Shown: positions 50,634 through 61,566, numbered from the stretch's first letter. The stretch: 64,000 nt of DNA from Lysinibacillus sp. FSL K6-0232 (GCF_038008325.1 NZ_JBBOYW010000001.1:3193501-3257500), one strand, 5' to 3'. Numbers and translations: made by a program. Notes: generated from the sequence alone by a model not told the origin.

Positions 50634-52823
50634 TTAGTTTTCTTCCGCTACTTTTGAATAACGTTTATTGTGAAGTAGCATGAAGTAGCCGAATGTGATG
50701 GCTAAAAATGCTACTAGGAAGCCAGCTAGCACACCATAGTTTTGCATTAAGAATGACATATCCCCTGTAGAAATACTTGATTTGAATGCTTGCACTGTAT
50801 ATGTCATCGGTAATAGCTTGTTAAATACTTGTAATGGTGATGGAATTAATTCTAATGGGAACGTACCTGCACTTGTTGTTAGTTGTAAAATTAACACTAC
50901 AATTGCCATGAAACGTCCAGGGTCACCAAAGATCGAAACAAGCATTTGAATTAATGCTAAAAATACATAGCTTGTTAATAAAGCTGTTAAGATAAAGTAG
51001 CCCATGTTATTCACTTCAAGCCCTAGACCCCATTTAACAATAGCTACTGTTAGTAATGTTTGTACTAAACCTACAACAGCTAATACAGTCACTTTACTTG
51101 TAAACCAAGATGCCCCGTTTTTAGGACGAATAGCAGGTTCAACAAGTGGGAACACAATCGAAATTAATAATGCCCCTACGAATAAGCCAAGCGAAATAAA
51201 ATATGGTGCAAAGCCTGTACCGTAGTTTGGAACATGGTTGACAGATTCTTTTTCAACTTCAACTGGGCTACCGACCATATCATACGTATCTTCATTTGCT
51301 TTTACTTCATTTGCCTTTTCACTTGCTTCATCTAGTTTACCTGATAAAGTTGCTGTACCATCTGCAAGCTCCGTAGAACCTTCTGCAAGTGTTGCTGAAC
51401 CTTGTGCGAGCTCACCAGATTTTGATGCAAGTGTAGATGTACCTTGATTTAATGTTGTTGTACCATTTGTTAGCTCATTTAAACCTGACGCCAATGTTTG
51501 AGAGCCTGCCACTGCTGTATTTACACCAGCATTTAATTCTCCTAGCTTTGCAGCTAATGTTGCATTCCCTGCTTGTAAGCCTTTTGCTCCTTCTAATAGA
51601 GCACCACTTTTTGCTGTTAATGCATTTGCACCTGCTAAAACCTCTGCTTGACCTGCCGCAATTTGACCTGCACCAGAGCTTACTTGATTAGCACCAGCCT
51701 GTAATTGTTCTGTCCCTGCAGATAAAGAGCTTAAGCCATTGTGCACACTTGCACTACCTGCCTGTAATTCTGCTAAAGTTTGCTTTAAGACAGCCGCTTG
51801 CTCCTCAGGCATTGTAGCTATCATATCTTGTAGCTGGTTAGATAAAGCTGTAATTCCTGCCTCTACCTTTGCAGAGCCTTCTGTTAGTTGGCTTGCTGCA
51901 CCATTTAATGCACCTGCATTTTCAGCAATAGAGGCTGCACCTGCACTAATTTGTTGCTGTTTATCATTTAAAGTTGTTAAGCCTGCGCCTACTTTTGCAA
52001 CGCCTTGTGTATATTGTGTTAACCCTTGCTCAAGGCTTGCTGCGCCATTTGCAGCTTGCTGTGCACCTTGCTGTAATTGTACAGTACCGTCTTGAAGTTT
52101 CACTAAACCATTTGATAATTCATTGGCACCTTTTGCAGCTTCGCCAGCACCTTTTGTTAATTTATCTGTACCATTTGACAATTCAACTGTGCTTGATGCT
52201 AATTGCTCAAGATAGCCTTTTAAATCCTTTGCACCATCTGCTACTTTTTTAGCACCTTCATCTAGCTTCAACGAGCCATCTGCCGCCTCTGTAAAGCCCT
52301 CTCCCATTGTTGCAATCGAATCAAATAATTTTTCAGCATATGTTGCTGATACTTGTGCATTTACTTCAGCACGTACACGATCCATTGCTGTTTCACCAAT
52401 TTGTGCACCTAGGAAGTTTAACCCTTCGTTAGGAATATAGTTCATCACTAATTTAGATGGTTTATCATCTAATAGTGTTGTTGCATGCTCAGAGAAATTT
52501 GTTGGAATTTCTAAAATCATATAATAATCTCTGCCGTTTAACCCTTTTTCAGCCTCTTCTTTTGATACCTCAATAAAGTTAAACTGTTCACTATCCATCA
52601 GCTTATCAACCAAGGTGTCCCCTAAATCTAATTGAACATCGTCCATTTCAGCACCAGTGTCTTCATTGACAACTGCTACTGGTAAATTAGGTAGCCCTGC
52701 ATACGGGTCCCAAAATGCCCATAAAAACATGCCTGCATACATCACTGGAATAAATAAAACAGCGATAATGGAAATAAGCATTTTTTTAGTTTTCAAGATT
52801 TTCAGCCATTCAGCTTTAATCAT
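50634..52823 (-). CDS. YhgE/Pip-family membrane protein
   Basis: 729 residues from the ATG at 52823, with GAGGATATTT upstream. One N-terminal membrane helix (about 15-38) is followed by an extracytoplasmic region of ~490 residues, mostly a long series of ~7-residue-pattern repeats such as GAxxLxxG and LxxGxxxLxxGA. The C-terminal part has five membrane helices of ABC-2 permease type. The family includes the Lactococcus phage-infection protein Pip and the B. subtilis SPP1 receptor YueB, and the C-terminus is related to ABC-2 exporters. It lies downstream of a tetR gene that shares its operator. Confidence 0.92.
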   Translation of the reverse strand: MIKAEWLKILKTKKMLISIIAVLFIPVMYAGMFLWAFWDPYAGLPNLPVAVVNEDTGAEMDDVQLDLGDTLVDKLMDSEQFNFIEVSKEEAEKGLNGRDYYMILEIPTNFSEHATTLLDDKPSKLVMNYIPNEGLNFLGAQIGETAMDRVRAEVNAQVSATYAEKLFDSIATMGEGFTEAADGSLKLDEGAKKVADGAKDLKGYLEQLASSTVELSNGTDKLTKGAGEAAKGANELSNGLVKLQDGTVQLQQGAQQAANGAASLEQGLTQYTQGVAKVGAGLTTLNDKQQQISAGAASIAENAGALNGAASQLTEGSAKVEAGITALSNQLQDMIATMPEEQAAVLKQTLAELQAGSASVHNGLSSLSAGTEQLQAGANQVSSGAGQIAAGQAEVLAGANALTAKSGALLEGAKGLQAGNATLAAKLGELNAGVNTAVAGSQTLASGLNELTNGTTTLNQGTSTLASKSGELAQGSATLAEGSTELADGTATLSGKLDEASEKANEVKANEDTYDMVGSPVEVEKESVNHVPNYGTGFAPYFISLGLFVGALLISIVFPLVEPAIRPKNGASWFTSKVTVLAVVGLVQTLLTVAIVKWGLGLEVNNMGYFILTALLTSYVFLALIQMLVSIFGDPGRFMAIVVLILQLTTSAGTFPLELIPSPLQVFNKLLPMTYTVQAFKSSISTGDMSFLMQNYGVLAGFLVAFLAITFGYFMLLHNKRYSKVAEEN

Positions 52824-52847
52824 AAATATCCTCACTCCTAAACATTT

Positions 52848-52870
52848 TGACCTAAAACGTCATTTGGTCA
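52848..52870. promoter_or_regulatory. TetR operator before yhgE/pip gene
   Basis: TGACC-N13-GGTCA with the same total length (23 bp) as the element upstream of tetR at 53579-53601. It lies 25 bases before the pip start codon. Confidence 0.8.
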
Positions 52871-52902
52871 TTTTAAGTTAAAAAATAAACGCTCTTTATA
52901 TT

Positions 52903-52955
52903 TAAAAAAGAGCACTTGACTCGATACTTTAACATCTTTTTTATATCGAATCAAG
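52903..52955 (-). terminator. Terminator of tetR
   Basis: CTTGATTCGATA pairs with TATCGAGTCAAG at 11 of 12 positions, 17-nt loop, followed by a TTTTTT tract on the minus strand. It overlaps the tetR stop codon and separates tetR from the pip promoter. Confidence 0.75.
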
Positions 52956-53523
52956 TTGAAATTAATCCTTGGAAGATGGTTTCCTTAAATAAATCAAGAA
53001 TTTTTTCTTCAGGAATCGTTTCGCCATGTAACTCATACCAATCGACAACAAATGCAAGATATGCCTTTAACAATAAATAGCTAACAAGCTCTGCATTGCA
53101 ATCTCGAATTTCACCTGTTTTGATACGCCTTTGTATTAACTCTGTGATATATGATAGCACTTCTGTTTCGATGCGTAAAAGAACCTGTTTAACAGCTGGT
53201 GTACGTATTTCCTTTTCTTCCTCTATTAACTTTGCAAACAAAAGATGTTTTTCACGGAATTGCAGGATTTTCATTAAAGCATTATGTGCATTATCCATAA
53301 AGCTTGCTGATGCATCCAACACTGCATCTGCCTCCGCCTTCATTTCACGTACAAGTGACATAGCAATCTCTTGAAATAAAATTTCCTTGTTTGCAAAGAA
53401 TGTATAAATCGTACCCTTACCAACATTCGCTATTTTTGCCACTTGCTCCATCGTTGTTGCCTTATAGCCAAACAATGTAAAAGACTTTGTAGCTGCTTCA
53501 AGAATTTCCTGCCTACGATCCAT
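52951..53523 (-). CDS. TetR-family transcriptional regulator
   Basis: 190 residues. N-terminal HTH (about 1-50: ATKSFTLFGYKATTMEQVAK and GKGTIYTFFANKEILF), then an all-helical ligand domain. It probably represses itself and the downstream YhgE/Pip gene, since an identical-length palindrome is found before both. The ligand is unknown. Proteins with this layout next to YhgE/Pip genes are common in Bacillales. Confidence 0.93.
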   Translation of the reverse strand: MDRRQEILEAATKSFTLFGYKATTMEQVAKIANVGKGTIYTFFANKEILFQEIAMSLVREMKAEADAVLDASASFMDNAHNALMKILQFREKHLLFAKLIEEEKEIRTPAVKQVLLRIETEVLSYITELIQRRIKTGEIRDCNAELVSYLLLKAYLAFVVDWYELHGETIPEEKILDLFKETIFQGLIST

Positions 53524-53578
53524 TCATAACATCCTTTCCTACTAAGTTATGTACATCTAAATAGTGTCTTTTAAAAAA

Positions 53579-53601
53579 TGACCAGAAAACCGTTTTGGTC
53601 A
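53579..53601. promoter_or_regulatory. TetR operator before tetR
   Basis: TGACC-N13-GGTCA, 23 bp, with an additional CTGGTCA half-site directly after it. It is 56 bases before the tetR start. Confidence 0.8.
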
Positions 53602-53644
53602 TCTGGTCATTATCATAGTCCTAATTTAATAAAATTGCAAGTGT

Positions 53645-54166
53645 TTAATGATGATTTTTTTCATGATTATTATGGTCTTCCTTATCAGATGAGTCATGAT
53701 TATGCTCCATCATCTCATGATCCATACTATTATTAGCATCTTCATCCTCCGGCAAAACCTGTGTCATATCTGGACTGCCTGCAATAATTTCTTGCTTTGG
53801 CATACTATGTACACCATTCGCTGTTGTATGTGCATACATATAATAAACACCATCATGGTCAAATGTCGTTGTCGCCTTATAAACACCGTCTTTATCTAAT
53901 TTCCCATCAATCATTTGCCCTTCATCACGCTTCCCTGATTCCCATACCTCAAATTCCACAATAGCATCATCCACATTTTCGCCGCCCTGTTGAACATGCG
54001 CAGACAACTCAATTGTTTCATTAGGCGCTACCGCTTCTGGTGTTAAAATTTCTACCTCTGGTACTTGTGGAACTTCTGGCTCCGATAAAGCTGCCTGTTC
54101 TTTTTTATCTCCACAACCTACTAGCAGTACAGGGACTGCAATTAATGCGTATAACCACTTTTTCAT
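53645..54166 (-). CDS. YtkA-like lipoprotein with His-rich tail
   Basis: 173 residues. Lipobox LVGC (Cys18) after MKKWLYALIAVPV, a Glu/Pro-rich linker, then a YtkA/FixH-like beta-sandwich domain (about 45-130, with DDAIVEFEVWESGKR and DGVYYMYAHTTANGVHSM). The last ~30 residues are His/Asp/Glu/Asn rich (MDHEMMEHNHD and beyond), a probable metal-binding tail. Surface-anchored. It is the last gene of an operon with a two-component system and a second lipoprotein. A copper or heme/oxidase link is possible from the family but not shown. Confidence 0.88.
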   Translation of the reverse strand: MKKWLYALIAVPVLLVGCGDKKEQAALSEPEVPQVPEVEILTPEAVAPNETIELSAHVQQGGENVDDAIVEFEVWESGKRDEGQMIDGKLDKDGVYKATTTFDHDGVYYMYAHTTANGVHSMPKQEIIAGSPDMTQVLPEDEDANNSMDHEMMEHNHDSSDKEDHNNHEKNHH

Positions 54167-54169
54167 TTT

Positions 54170-55558
54170 TTATTCCTCCATTAATGGCAATATAACTTTA
54201 ACAATTGTACCTTTATCAACAACACTGTCAATTTCTAATTTCCCTTGCAATTGCTTTACAAGCTGCTCAACAATGGATAGCCCTAATCCACTACCACCAT
54301 CTGCGCGGCTTCGTGCCTTATTCACACGGTAAAATCGCTCTGTTACATGCGATAAATCCTCCTGCGGAATACCAATTCCATAATCCTTAATCGTAATAAC
54401 TGCATAGCCATTATGCTCCGCTGCAATAACTTCCACATCAGAACCTTCGTATGAATAATTAATAGCATTTTCAATAATATTAATAAAAATTTGCTTAAGC
54501 TTTACTTCATCAGCTTGAATAATCAGTGCATCATCTACATCTACACATAATGTAATATTCTTTTTATGTGCTTGATGCATTAAAATTTGTTGAACCTCTC
54601 GTATTGTTTCACCAAGAGGAATTGGATAAAGCATAATATTTGTTTGTTCATTTTCTGTCCTAGCAAGCTGCAATAATTCGTTTGTTAAACGTTCCATTCG
54701 ATTTGCCTCACGTACAATCAACTGAATCGTTTCCTCTTTTTGCTGCTCTGTAATCATACCATTTTGTATAGCCTCACTATAGCCCTTTACATAGCTAATT
54801 GGTGTTCGTAGCTCATGTGAAACCGTAGCTAAAAATGTTTTTCGTGCCTCGTCCTCCTGCTGAATAGCCTCCGCCATTTTATTAAAGGTGCTCGATAATT
54901 TACCGATTTCATCCCTTGAATTGACAGGCACACGCGTTTCATAATGACCAAAGGACATCTGCTCCACAGCATTTTGTAATTCACTTAATGGGCGCATAAT
55001 ATGTCGAATACCTTTATAAATTAAATAACTAACAACTACTAAAAATATTAAAGCACTAATAAATAATAAAATCACTTCATTATTTGCCAGCTCACTAATT
55101 TTTGCTAGTGGGAAATAAATATAAATAATCCCTTCTAGTCTATTTTGATCAACAAGTGGTATTACTACTGAAATAAGCTGCCGATCAAAACGAGGCTCAT
55201 AACCAATTTTTTGAATCGTTTTACCATCTAATAGCTTTTGTCTTTCCTCAGGACCAATCAATGTTTCATAATCTATATCAAAAGGCACACAGGCACTCAA
55301 CTCACGTGGATTCCTTACAGCAAAAATATTCAAATTTGAATAATCATTAAATTCCTCAATCGCTGCAATAAATTCATCCGTCACCTTTCCGCTATCATAC
55401 ATTGTTTGGAGCTTTAAGCCGACTTCAATCATTGTATCTTCTGTATCTTGTACATATAAACGTTGATATAAAAAATCCGTCAGTACATACATAAAGACAA
55501 CTGTAATGACTAAAAAGGCAAAAATTAATAGCCAAATACGTGTTGCAATCTTTTTCAT
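54170..55558 (-). CDS. Sensor histidine kinase
   Basis: 462 residues. Membrane helix (about 10-30), an extracytoplasmic sensor of ~130 residues, second helix (about 165-185), HAMP linker, then HisKA with SHELRTPISYVKG and HATPase with IENAINYSYEG, DYGIGIP and GSGLGLSIVEQL. The ATG overlaps the regulator stop (ATGA). It is followed by the YtkA-like gene three bases on, so one signal probably couples sensor and lipoproteins. Confidence 0.94.
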   Translation of the reverse strand: MKKIATRIWLLIFAFLVITVVFMYVLTDFLYQRLYVQDTEDTMIEVGLKLQTMYDSGKVTDEFIAAIEEFNDYSNLNIFAVRNPRELSACVPFDIDYETLIGPEERQKLLDGKTIQKIGYEPRFDRQLISVVIPLVDQNRLEGIIYIYFPLAKISELANNEVILLFISALIFLVVVSYLIYKGIRHIMRPLSELQNAVEQMSFGHYETRVPVNSRDEIGKLSSTFNKMAEAIQQEDEARKTFLATVSHELRTPISYVKGYSEAIQNGMITEQQKEETIQLIVREANRMERLTNELLQLARTENEQTNIMLYPIPLGETIREVQQILMHQAHKKNITLCVDVDDALIIQADEVKLKQIFINIIENAINYSYEGSDVEVIAAEHNGYAVITIKDYGIGIPQEDLSHVTERFYRVNKARSRADGGSGLGLSIVEQLVKQLQGKLEIDSVVDKGTIVKVILPLMEE

Positions 55559-56238
55559 TCGCCAGGGTCAAAGCGATAGCCCACTCCCCAGACCGTTTGA
55601 ATATGCGCTGCCGCATCCTTTCCAAGCTTTATACGTAACGTTTTAATATGTGTATCAACAGTTCGAGTACCACCTATATAATCAATATCCCACACACGTT
55701 CCAGCAATTGCTCTCTTGTGTAGGCATTACCTGGATTTTTCATAAATAAATGCAATAACTCAAATTCCTTTAAAGTAAGTGGAACATTTTCATCATTGAC
55801 AGATACTTTCCGAGCGATTTCATCTATTTTAATAGAACCAATCACAATCGATTTTTGCTGTAGCTCTGAAACATTCGAGCCACTTCTTCTTAACACAGCA
55901 TAGATTCTTGCAACAAGCTCATCGTGTGTAAAGGGCTTAACAATATAATCATCGCCACCAAGTGTAAGACCTTTCACCTTATCCTCATTTGCATCACGCG
56001 CTGTTAAAAAAATAATTGGCACATTCGATATAGCACGGATACTTTGGCAAACAACAAAGCCATCCTCATGCGGCATCATTACATCTAACAGCACTAAATC
56101 AATATGCTCACGCATAATCACATCATAAGCCTCTGTACCGCTTGCAGCTGTAAATGTTTCAATATCAGAGTTATTTAACATCATTTCGATTAAATTACGC
56201 ATATCTTGCTCATCATCAATGATTAAGACAGTTGTCAT
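55555..56238 (-). CDS. OmpR-family response regulator
   Basis: 227 residues. Receiver with the acidic pair IDDE, phospho-acceptor Asp52 (LLDVMMP), FLTARD and IVKPFTH, then a winged helix with GGTRTVDTHIKTLRIKL. GGAGG lies seven bases before the ATG, which overlaps the stop of the beta-propeller gene (TAATG). Likely binds the tandem TTTCAC repeats upstream of the operon. Confidence 0.95.
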   Translation of the reverse strand: MTTVLIIDDEQDMRNLIEMMLNNSDIETFTAASGTEAYDVIMREHIDLVLLDVMMPHEDGFVVCQSIRAISNVPIIFLTARDANEDKVKGLTLGGDDYIVKPFTHDELVARIYAVLRRSGSNVSELQQKSIVIGSIKIDEIARKVSVNDENVPLTLKEFELLHLFMKNPGNAYTREQLLERVWDIDYIGGTRTVDTHIKTLRIKLGKDAAAHIQTVWGVGYRFDPGE

Positions 56239-57197
56239 TACTTTTCCTCCCTTACTAGTAGCTGAAAGGCTCCTTTTCCTACATCAACTGTTTTATCCTT
56301 CTGACCATCTTTTAAAAAATGTAATGTATGGTCATCATAGCCAGCCACTACAATATAGTCCTGAAATCGCTCAACAACAAAGGGATTGGCACCTACCTCT
56401 TGCTGCCATTTGACTGAGCCAGCAAAGTCTGCGACATATAACATATTATGACCATGACTTACTACAAAAACAGCATTTTCTGTCTTCTTTAACCCAACTG
56501 GCATTAGAGGCATATCAATCTCTCCGTGCAGCTCACCTGTCGTCAAATCATATTTTTTAACGGAATGATTTGGACTACTTCCTTCTCCATGACCACCTAT
56601 CCATAGCTCATGTGTTTCTTCTAAAACTGCTATACCATGTGATGACTTTGGAATCGGCCATTCTTTTTCAATCATTAAATTTTTCGTATTTAACACTGTT
56701 AATTTTGTATCCTTAAAATTAATAACATATAGCTTGTCTTTATAGGATGCCATTGACATTGGATAATTACCAATCCGTTGTGTTGCTAGCGCATTTCCTT
56801 CCTGATCAAAGCTTGTCACTGTATTATTTTTACTATTCGTTATAAAAAATTGTTGGATGCTGTCGTCATAATATACATTCGTTGTACCAATATCTACTTT
56901 TTTAGAAAAGCGCTTTTCACCAGTTGATATTGTATAAACATCAATTGTACTTAATTGGTGTCCATACAATAGAATTTGATCGTCCCCTAGTAAAACCGCT
57001 CCTGAATAGGCTTGGTTAAATGCCCATGTCGCGAGTATATTGCCATCCTCATCAATAAAATCCAGCGACGGCTCCTGTATATTTAATGATGCTATAAAAT
57101 CTTGATCACGTTCAATTGGTTCATATGATTTTTCAGCACAGCCTGCTAACCATATGATTTGTAGTAACGAAAAAATGAAGAATGCCCATTTTTTCAA
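56238..57197 (-). CDS. Beta-propeller lipoprotein (YncE-like)
   Basis: 319 residues. Lipobox LAGC near residue 20 after a Lys-rich start, then about seven repeats of a 40-residue propeller blade (for example KLYVINFKDTKLTVLNTKN and HELWIGGHGEG). This resembles YncE/lactonase-like propellers; no catalytic role can be claimed. I prefer the TTG at 57197 (AGAGGTGA eight bases upstream, product MKKWAFF), but a GTG three codons earlier is possible. First gene of the operon with the regulator, kinase and YtkA-like lipoprotein. Confidence 0.85.
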   Translation of the reverse strand: MKKWAFFIFSLLQIIWLAGCAEKSYEPIERDQDFIASLNIQEPSLDFIDEDGNILATWAFNQAYSGAVLLGDDQILLYGHQLSTIDVYTISTGEKRFSKKVDIGTTNVYYDDSIQQFFITNSKNNTVTSFDQEGNALATQRIGNYPMSMASYKDKLYVINFKDTKLTVLNTKNLMIEKEWPIPKSSHGIAVLEETHELWIGGHGEGSSPNHSVKKYDLTTGELHGEIDMPLMPVGLKKTENAVFVVSHGHNMLYVADFAGSVKWQQEVGANPFVVERFQDYIVVAGYDDHTLHFLKDGQKDKTVDVGKGAFQLLVREEK

Positions 57198-57218
57198 CTT
57201 TATCACCTCTGCCCCTTA

Positions 57219-57251
57219 ACTATACTTCACAATTGTGAAATTGGGGTGAAA
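57219..57251 (-). promoter_or_regulatory. Tandem OmpR-type boxes and -10 of the lipoprotein/TCS operon
   Basis: Two TTTCAC hexamers on the minus strand (57246-57251 and 57235-57240) repeat every 11 bases, the pattern of OmpR/PhoB-family sites, and end 10 bases before TATAGT (57219-57224). There is no good -35, as expected for an activated promoter. The second copy also forms the perfect palindrome TTCACAATTGTGAA (57226-57239). Confidence 0.65.
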
Positions 57252-57328
57252 CTTGAGAGGTAAATTTATGACAAACCACACAAATCATATTTCACATTTC
57301 AATCATCCAGCCATTTCTATCAGTAGTT

Positions 57329-57337
57329 CATATACTA
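57329..57337 (+). promoter_or_regulatory. Possible sigma-K -10 box
   Basis: CATATACTA fits the sigma-K -10 consensus CATANNNTA and lies about 30 bases before the glycosyltransferase start. The expected AC at -35 is not there (CC instead). It would place the gene in the mother cell late in sporulation. Confidence 0.35.
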
Positions 57338-57365
57338 CAAAGATAATAGTAAGGAGGAATAAAAT

Positions 57366-58451
57366 GTGATTTCAATTAGCTTATGTATGATTGTAAAAAA
57401 TGAGGAGGAGGTCATTGGCAGATGTCTTGCATCCGTCAAAGATATAGTAGATGAAATTAATATTGTTGATACAGGCTCAACAGATAATACAAAAGAAATT
57501 GTTGCGCAATTTACAGATCGAATTTTTGATTTTGAATGGATTCAACATTTCGCAGCAGCACGAAACTTCTCCTTTCAACAGGCAACAAAGGACTATATTC
57601 TTTGGTTAGATGCTGACGATGTTTTATTAGAGGAGGATCGAGAAAAATTGAAAGCTTTAAAAAAATCGCTCTCCTCTAATATTGATGCTGTTTCAATGAA
57701 TTATCATTTAAGCTTTGATCCCGAAGGTAATGTAGATGCCTTTATCAGAAGATACCGTCTTGTGAAAAGAGCGAAGCAATTTCAATGGATTGGTGCTGTT
57801 CATGAATATTTAGAAGTAGGTGGTAATTTATTTGATAGCGATATAGCAGTTAGCCATTTACCACTAACACATGACCATTCGCGCAACATTACGATTTATC
57901 AACAACTTATTAAATCTGGTGCAACACTAACACCCCGTGATACATTTTATTTTGCTAATGAGTTACTAGACCATCACCAATTTGAAGATGCCATTTATTA
58001 TTACGAGCTATTTTTAACCTCAAAATTAGGCTGGGTAGAAGATAATATCCGTGCCTGCTTTAAGCTAGCCGATTGCTATGCACATTTAAACGATACAGAA
58101 AACAGTGTAAGTGCTATTTTACGAAGCTTTGAATATGATATCCCTCGCCCTGAAGCCTGCTGTCGTTTAGGCTATTATTTTATGGAGCAAGGTAGAAATC
58201 ACCAAGCCATCTTTTGGTATGAACAAGCACTTAATATTAAGCAAAATCCAAACGCTCCTTTTCAACATAAAAGCTTTTCCACATGGCTCCCCCATTTACA
58301 GCTTTGTGTGCTTTATGATCGCTTACAACAATACGAACTTGCTCATGCACATAATGAATTAGCAAGCACTTTTATCCCTAACGATGCGAAAATTTTACAC
58401 AATAAAAAATACTTCCAGCGTATTTTAAAGCATAAGCAAAACAATGATTAA
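57366..58451 (+). CDS. Family 2 glycosyltransferase with TPR-like C-terminus
   Basis: 361 residues. Residues 1-~200 are a GT-A fold: SLCMIVKNEEEVIGRCL, the nucleotide-sugar motif DTGSTDNT and the metal-binding DAD at 82-84 (WLDADDVLL). Residues ~205-350 are helical repeats resembling TPRs. The start is GTG at 57366, with GGAGG eight bases upstream. It is 142 bases before a collagen-like gene on the same strand. In Bacillus exosporium biology, such enzymes glycosylate Thr in the collagen region; that role is inferred here from proximity. Confidence 0.88.
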   Translation: MISISLCMIVKNEEEVIGRCLASVKDIVDEINIVDTGSTDNTKEIVAQFTDRIFDFEWIQHFAAARNFSFQQATKDYILWLDADDVLLEEDREKLKALKKSLSSNIDAVSMNYHLSFDPEGNVDAFIRRYRLVKRAKQFQWIGAVHEYLEVGGNLFDSDIAVSHLPLTHDHSRNITIYQQLIKSGATLTPRDTFYFANELLDHHQFEDAIYYYELFLTSKLGWVEDNIRACFKLADCYAHLNDTENSVSAILRSFEYDIPRPEACCRLGYYFMEQGRNHQAIFWYEQALNIKQNPNAPFQHKSFSTWLPHLQLCVLYDRLQQYELAHAHNELASTFIPNDAKILHNKKYFQRILKHKQNND

Positions 58452-58535
58452 CATATTTTCGCTTCATCACCCAAGTACCTTTTTATAGTTAGGTAAAGTT
58501 TTTCAGTTCTATAATTTATAAGTAATCAATAGTTA

Positions 58536-59934
<1,399 letters not shown>

Positions 59935-59977
59935 GGCTATCTATAAAACAATAGGAGAATAATTGAATTTTTAAAAT

Positions 59978-60026
59978 TTAAACAAGCATAACCTCGTTTT
60001 AAAATGGGGTTATGCTTGTTTTATTT
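59978..60026. terminator. Bidirectional terminator
   Basis: Perfect 13-bp stem AACAAGCATAACC/GGTTATGCTTGTT with T run on the plus strand and TTTAAA on the minus strand, between the convergent collagen-like and CoA-transferase genes. Confidence 0.88.
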
Positions 60027-60048
60027 AAATCCTTTTTAACCTTATAAA

Positions 60049-61566
60049 TTAATTTGTTACTTCTTCTTCAATTAACATTGTCCCTTTTTCTTTTAGGTTT
60101 GTATGGAAAGAGAATGCTTTTTCAAGAATATGTGGTGTTTGACCACCCACCTTCTCTTTTGCTTCTTCAAAGTAGGCACGTAATTGTGGTCTATACTTAG
60201 GATGTGCAATTTCGATAAGCTTTTCTGCTCTCTTCACTGGTGGCAATCCGCGAAGATCAGCATATCCTTGCTCTGTCACAATAACATCTACATCATGCTC
60301 TGTATGATCAACATGTGATACAAAAGGAACAATCGTTGAAATCGCTCCATTTTTTGCTAAAGAGGATGTTACAAAAATTGTAATTCTAGCATTTCGAGCA
60401 AAATCACCAGAGCCACCAATACCATTCATAATTTTTGTTCCATTAATATGCGTCGAATTAACATTTCCATAAATGTCCACTTCGATTGCCGTATTAAATG
60501 AAATTACACCTAAACGACGAATCACTTCTGGATTGTTCGAAATTTCTTGAGGTCTAAACATAATTTTATCTTTGTATTTCTCTAAATCCTCCGCTAATGA
60601 ATCAACACGCTTCTTTGAAAGTGAGAATGCAGTACCAGCCGCAAATTTAACGATACCCGCATCAATTAAATCAAAGACACCATCTTGTAATACTTCAGAA
60701 AATACTTCTATATCTTTAAACTGAGAATTTTGCATACCATTTAAAACCGCATTCGCAACAGACCCTACTCCAGATTGCAATGGCGCTAATGATTCTGGTA
60801 ATTTTCCTGCTGCTACTTCACTGGCAAAGAAGTCTAATAAGTGATTAGCAATTTGCTGTGTTTCTTCATTTGGTTCAAATAATGGTGAAGGAACATCAGG
60901 CTGTTCTGATAAAACAATTCCTTTTACCTTTTCTGGATCAACTTTAATGCCCGCTTCTCCAATTCGATCCGAAACATTATAAATTGGAATTTCTCTACGC
61001 TCACCTTGTTCTTTTTGTACAAAAATATCATGAAGTCCTTCATACGCTCTAGGTGCAGTTGTGTTGATTTCAATGATAACGTTTTCAGCTTTTTCCACAA
61101 AGATTGGTGAATTTCCTACAGAGCCAGTTGGAATAATATAACCATCCTCAGTGATTCCAGCTGCTTCAATAATGGCATAATCAATATTGCCTAATGTTCC
61201 TTTTCGTACTTCTTCTGCTGTATGTGATAAATGCTGGTCAATGTAGTATATTTCCCCTTTATTGACTTGCCCACGCATTACAGCGTTTCCTTGGTAAGGA
61301 ACACGTAAATTAATGATGCCAGCTTCAGCCATTGATTGGTCAGCAGTTGGCCCTAATGAAGCTCCTGTATATAGGTTGATTTTAAAGTCTTCTTGCTCAC
61401 CACGCTTAGAAAGTGCAAGTGGAAATTCTTTTGGCTCACCGAACAGTGTAAAGCCACTCATGCCGAGGTTCATTCCATCTTCAATCCAAGAAGCCGCTTC
61501 TTCAGCTGAAACAACTTTGTCTAAAAACGCTTCATTTCTAATGAATTGACTTAAATCTTTTCCCAT
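60049..61566 (-). CDS. Acetyl-CoA hydrolase/transferase family protein, succinate:acetate-type CoA-transferase
   Basis: 505 residues. Two CoA-transferase domains; visible patterns are MSGFTLFGEPKEFP, TGASLGPTADQSMAE, LQSGVGSVANAVLNGM and the C-terminal TEQGYADLRGLPP. Length and motifs fit class I succinyl-CoA:acetate CoA-transferases (the AarC/Cat1 group). It would move CoA between acetate and succinate or a related acid. The ATG at 61566 has AGGTGATT upstream. A LysR regulator on the same strand lies 188 bases upstream and may control it. Confidence 0.9.
   Translation of the reverse strand: MGKDLSQFIRNEAFLDKVVSAEEAASWIEDGMNLGMSGFTLFGEPKEFPLALSKRGEQEDFKINLYTGASLGPTADQSMAEAGIINLRVPYQGNAVMRGQVNKGEIYYIDQHLSHTAEEVRKGTLGNIDYAIIEAAGITEDGYIIPTGSVGNSPIFVEKAENVIIEINTTAPRAYEGLHDIFVQKEQGERREIPIYNVSDRIGEAGIKVDPEKVKGIVLSEQPDVPSPLFEPNEETQQIANHLLDFFASEVAAGKLPESLAPLQSGVGSVANAVLNGMQNSQFKDIEVFSEVLQDGVFDLIDAGIVKFAAGTAFSLSKKRVDSLAEDLEKYKDKIMFRPQEISNNPEVIRRLGVISFNTAIEVDIYGNVNSTHINGTKIMNGIGGSGDFARNARITIFVTSSLAKNGAISTIVPFVSHVDHTEHDVDVIVTEQGYADLRGLPPVKRAEKLIEIAHPKYRPQLRAYFEEAKEKVGGQTPHILEKAFSFHTNLKEKGTMLIEEEVTN

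Noticed and set aside
51238-52252. Several plus-strand ORFs opposite the YhgE/Pip gene
   Set aside because: Low-complexity shadows of the Ala/Gly/Leu repeat region; no ribosome sites.
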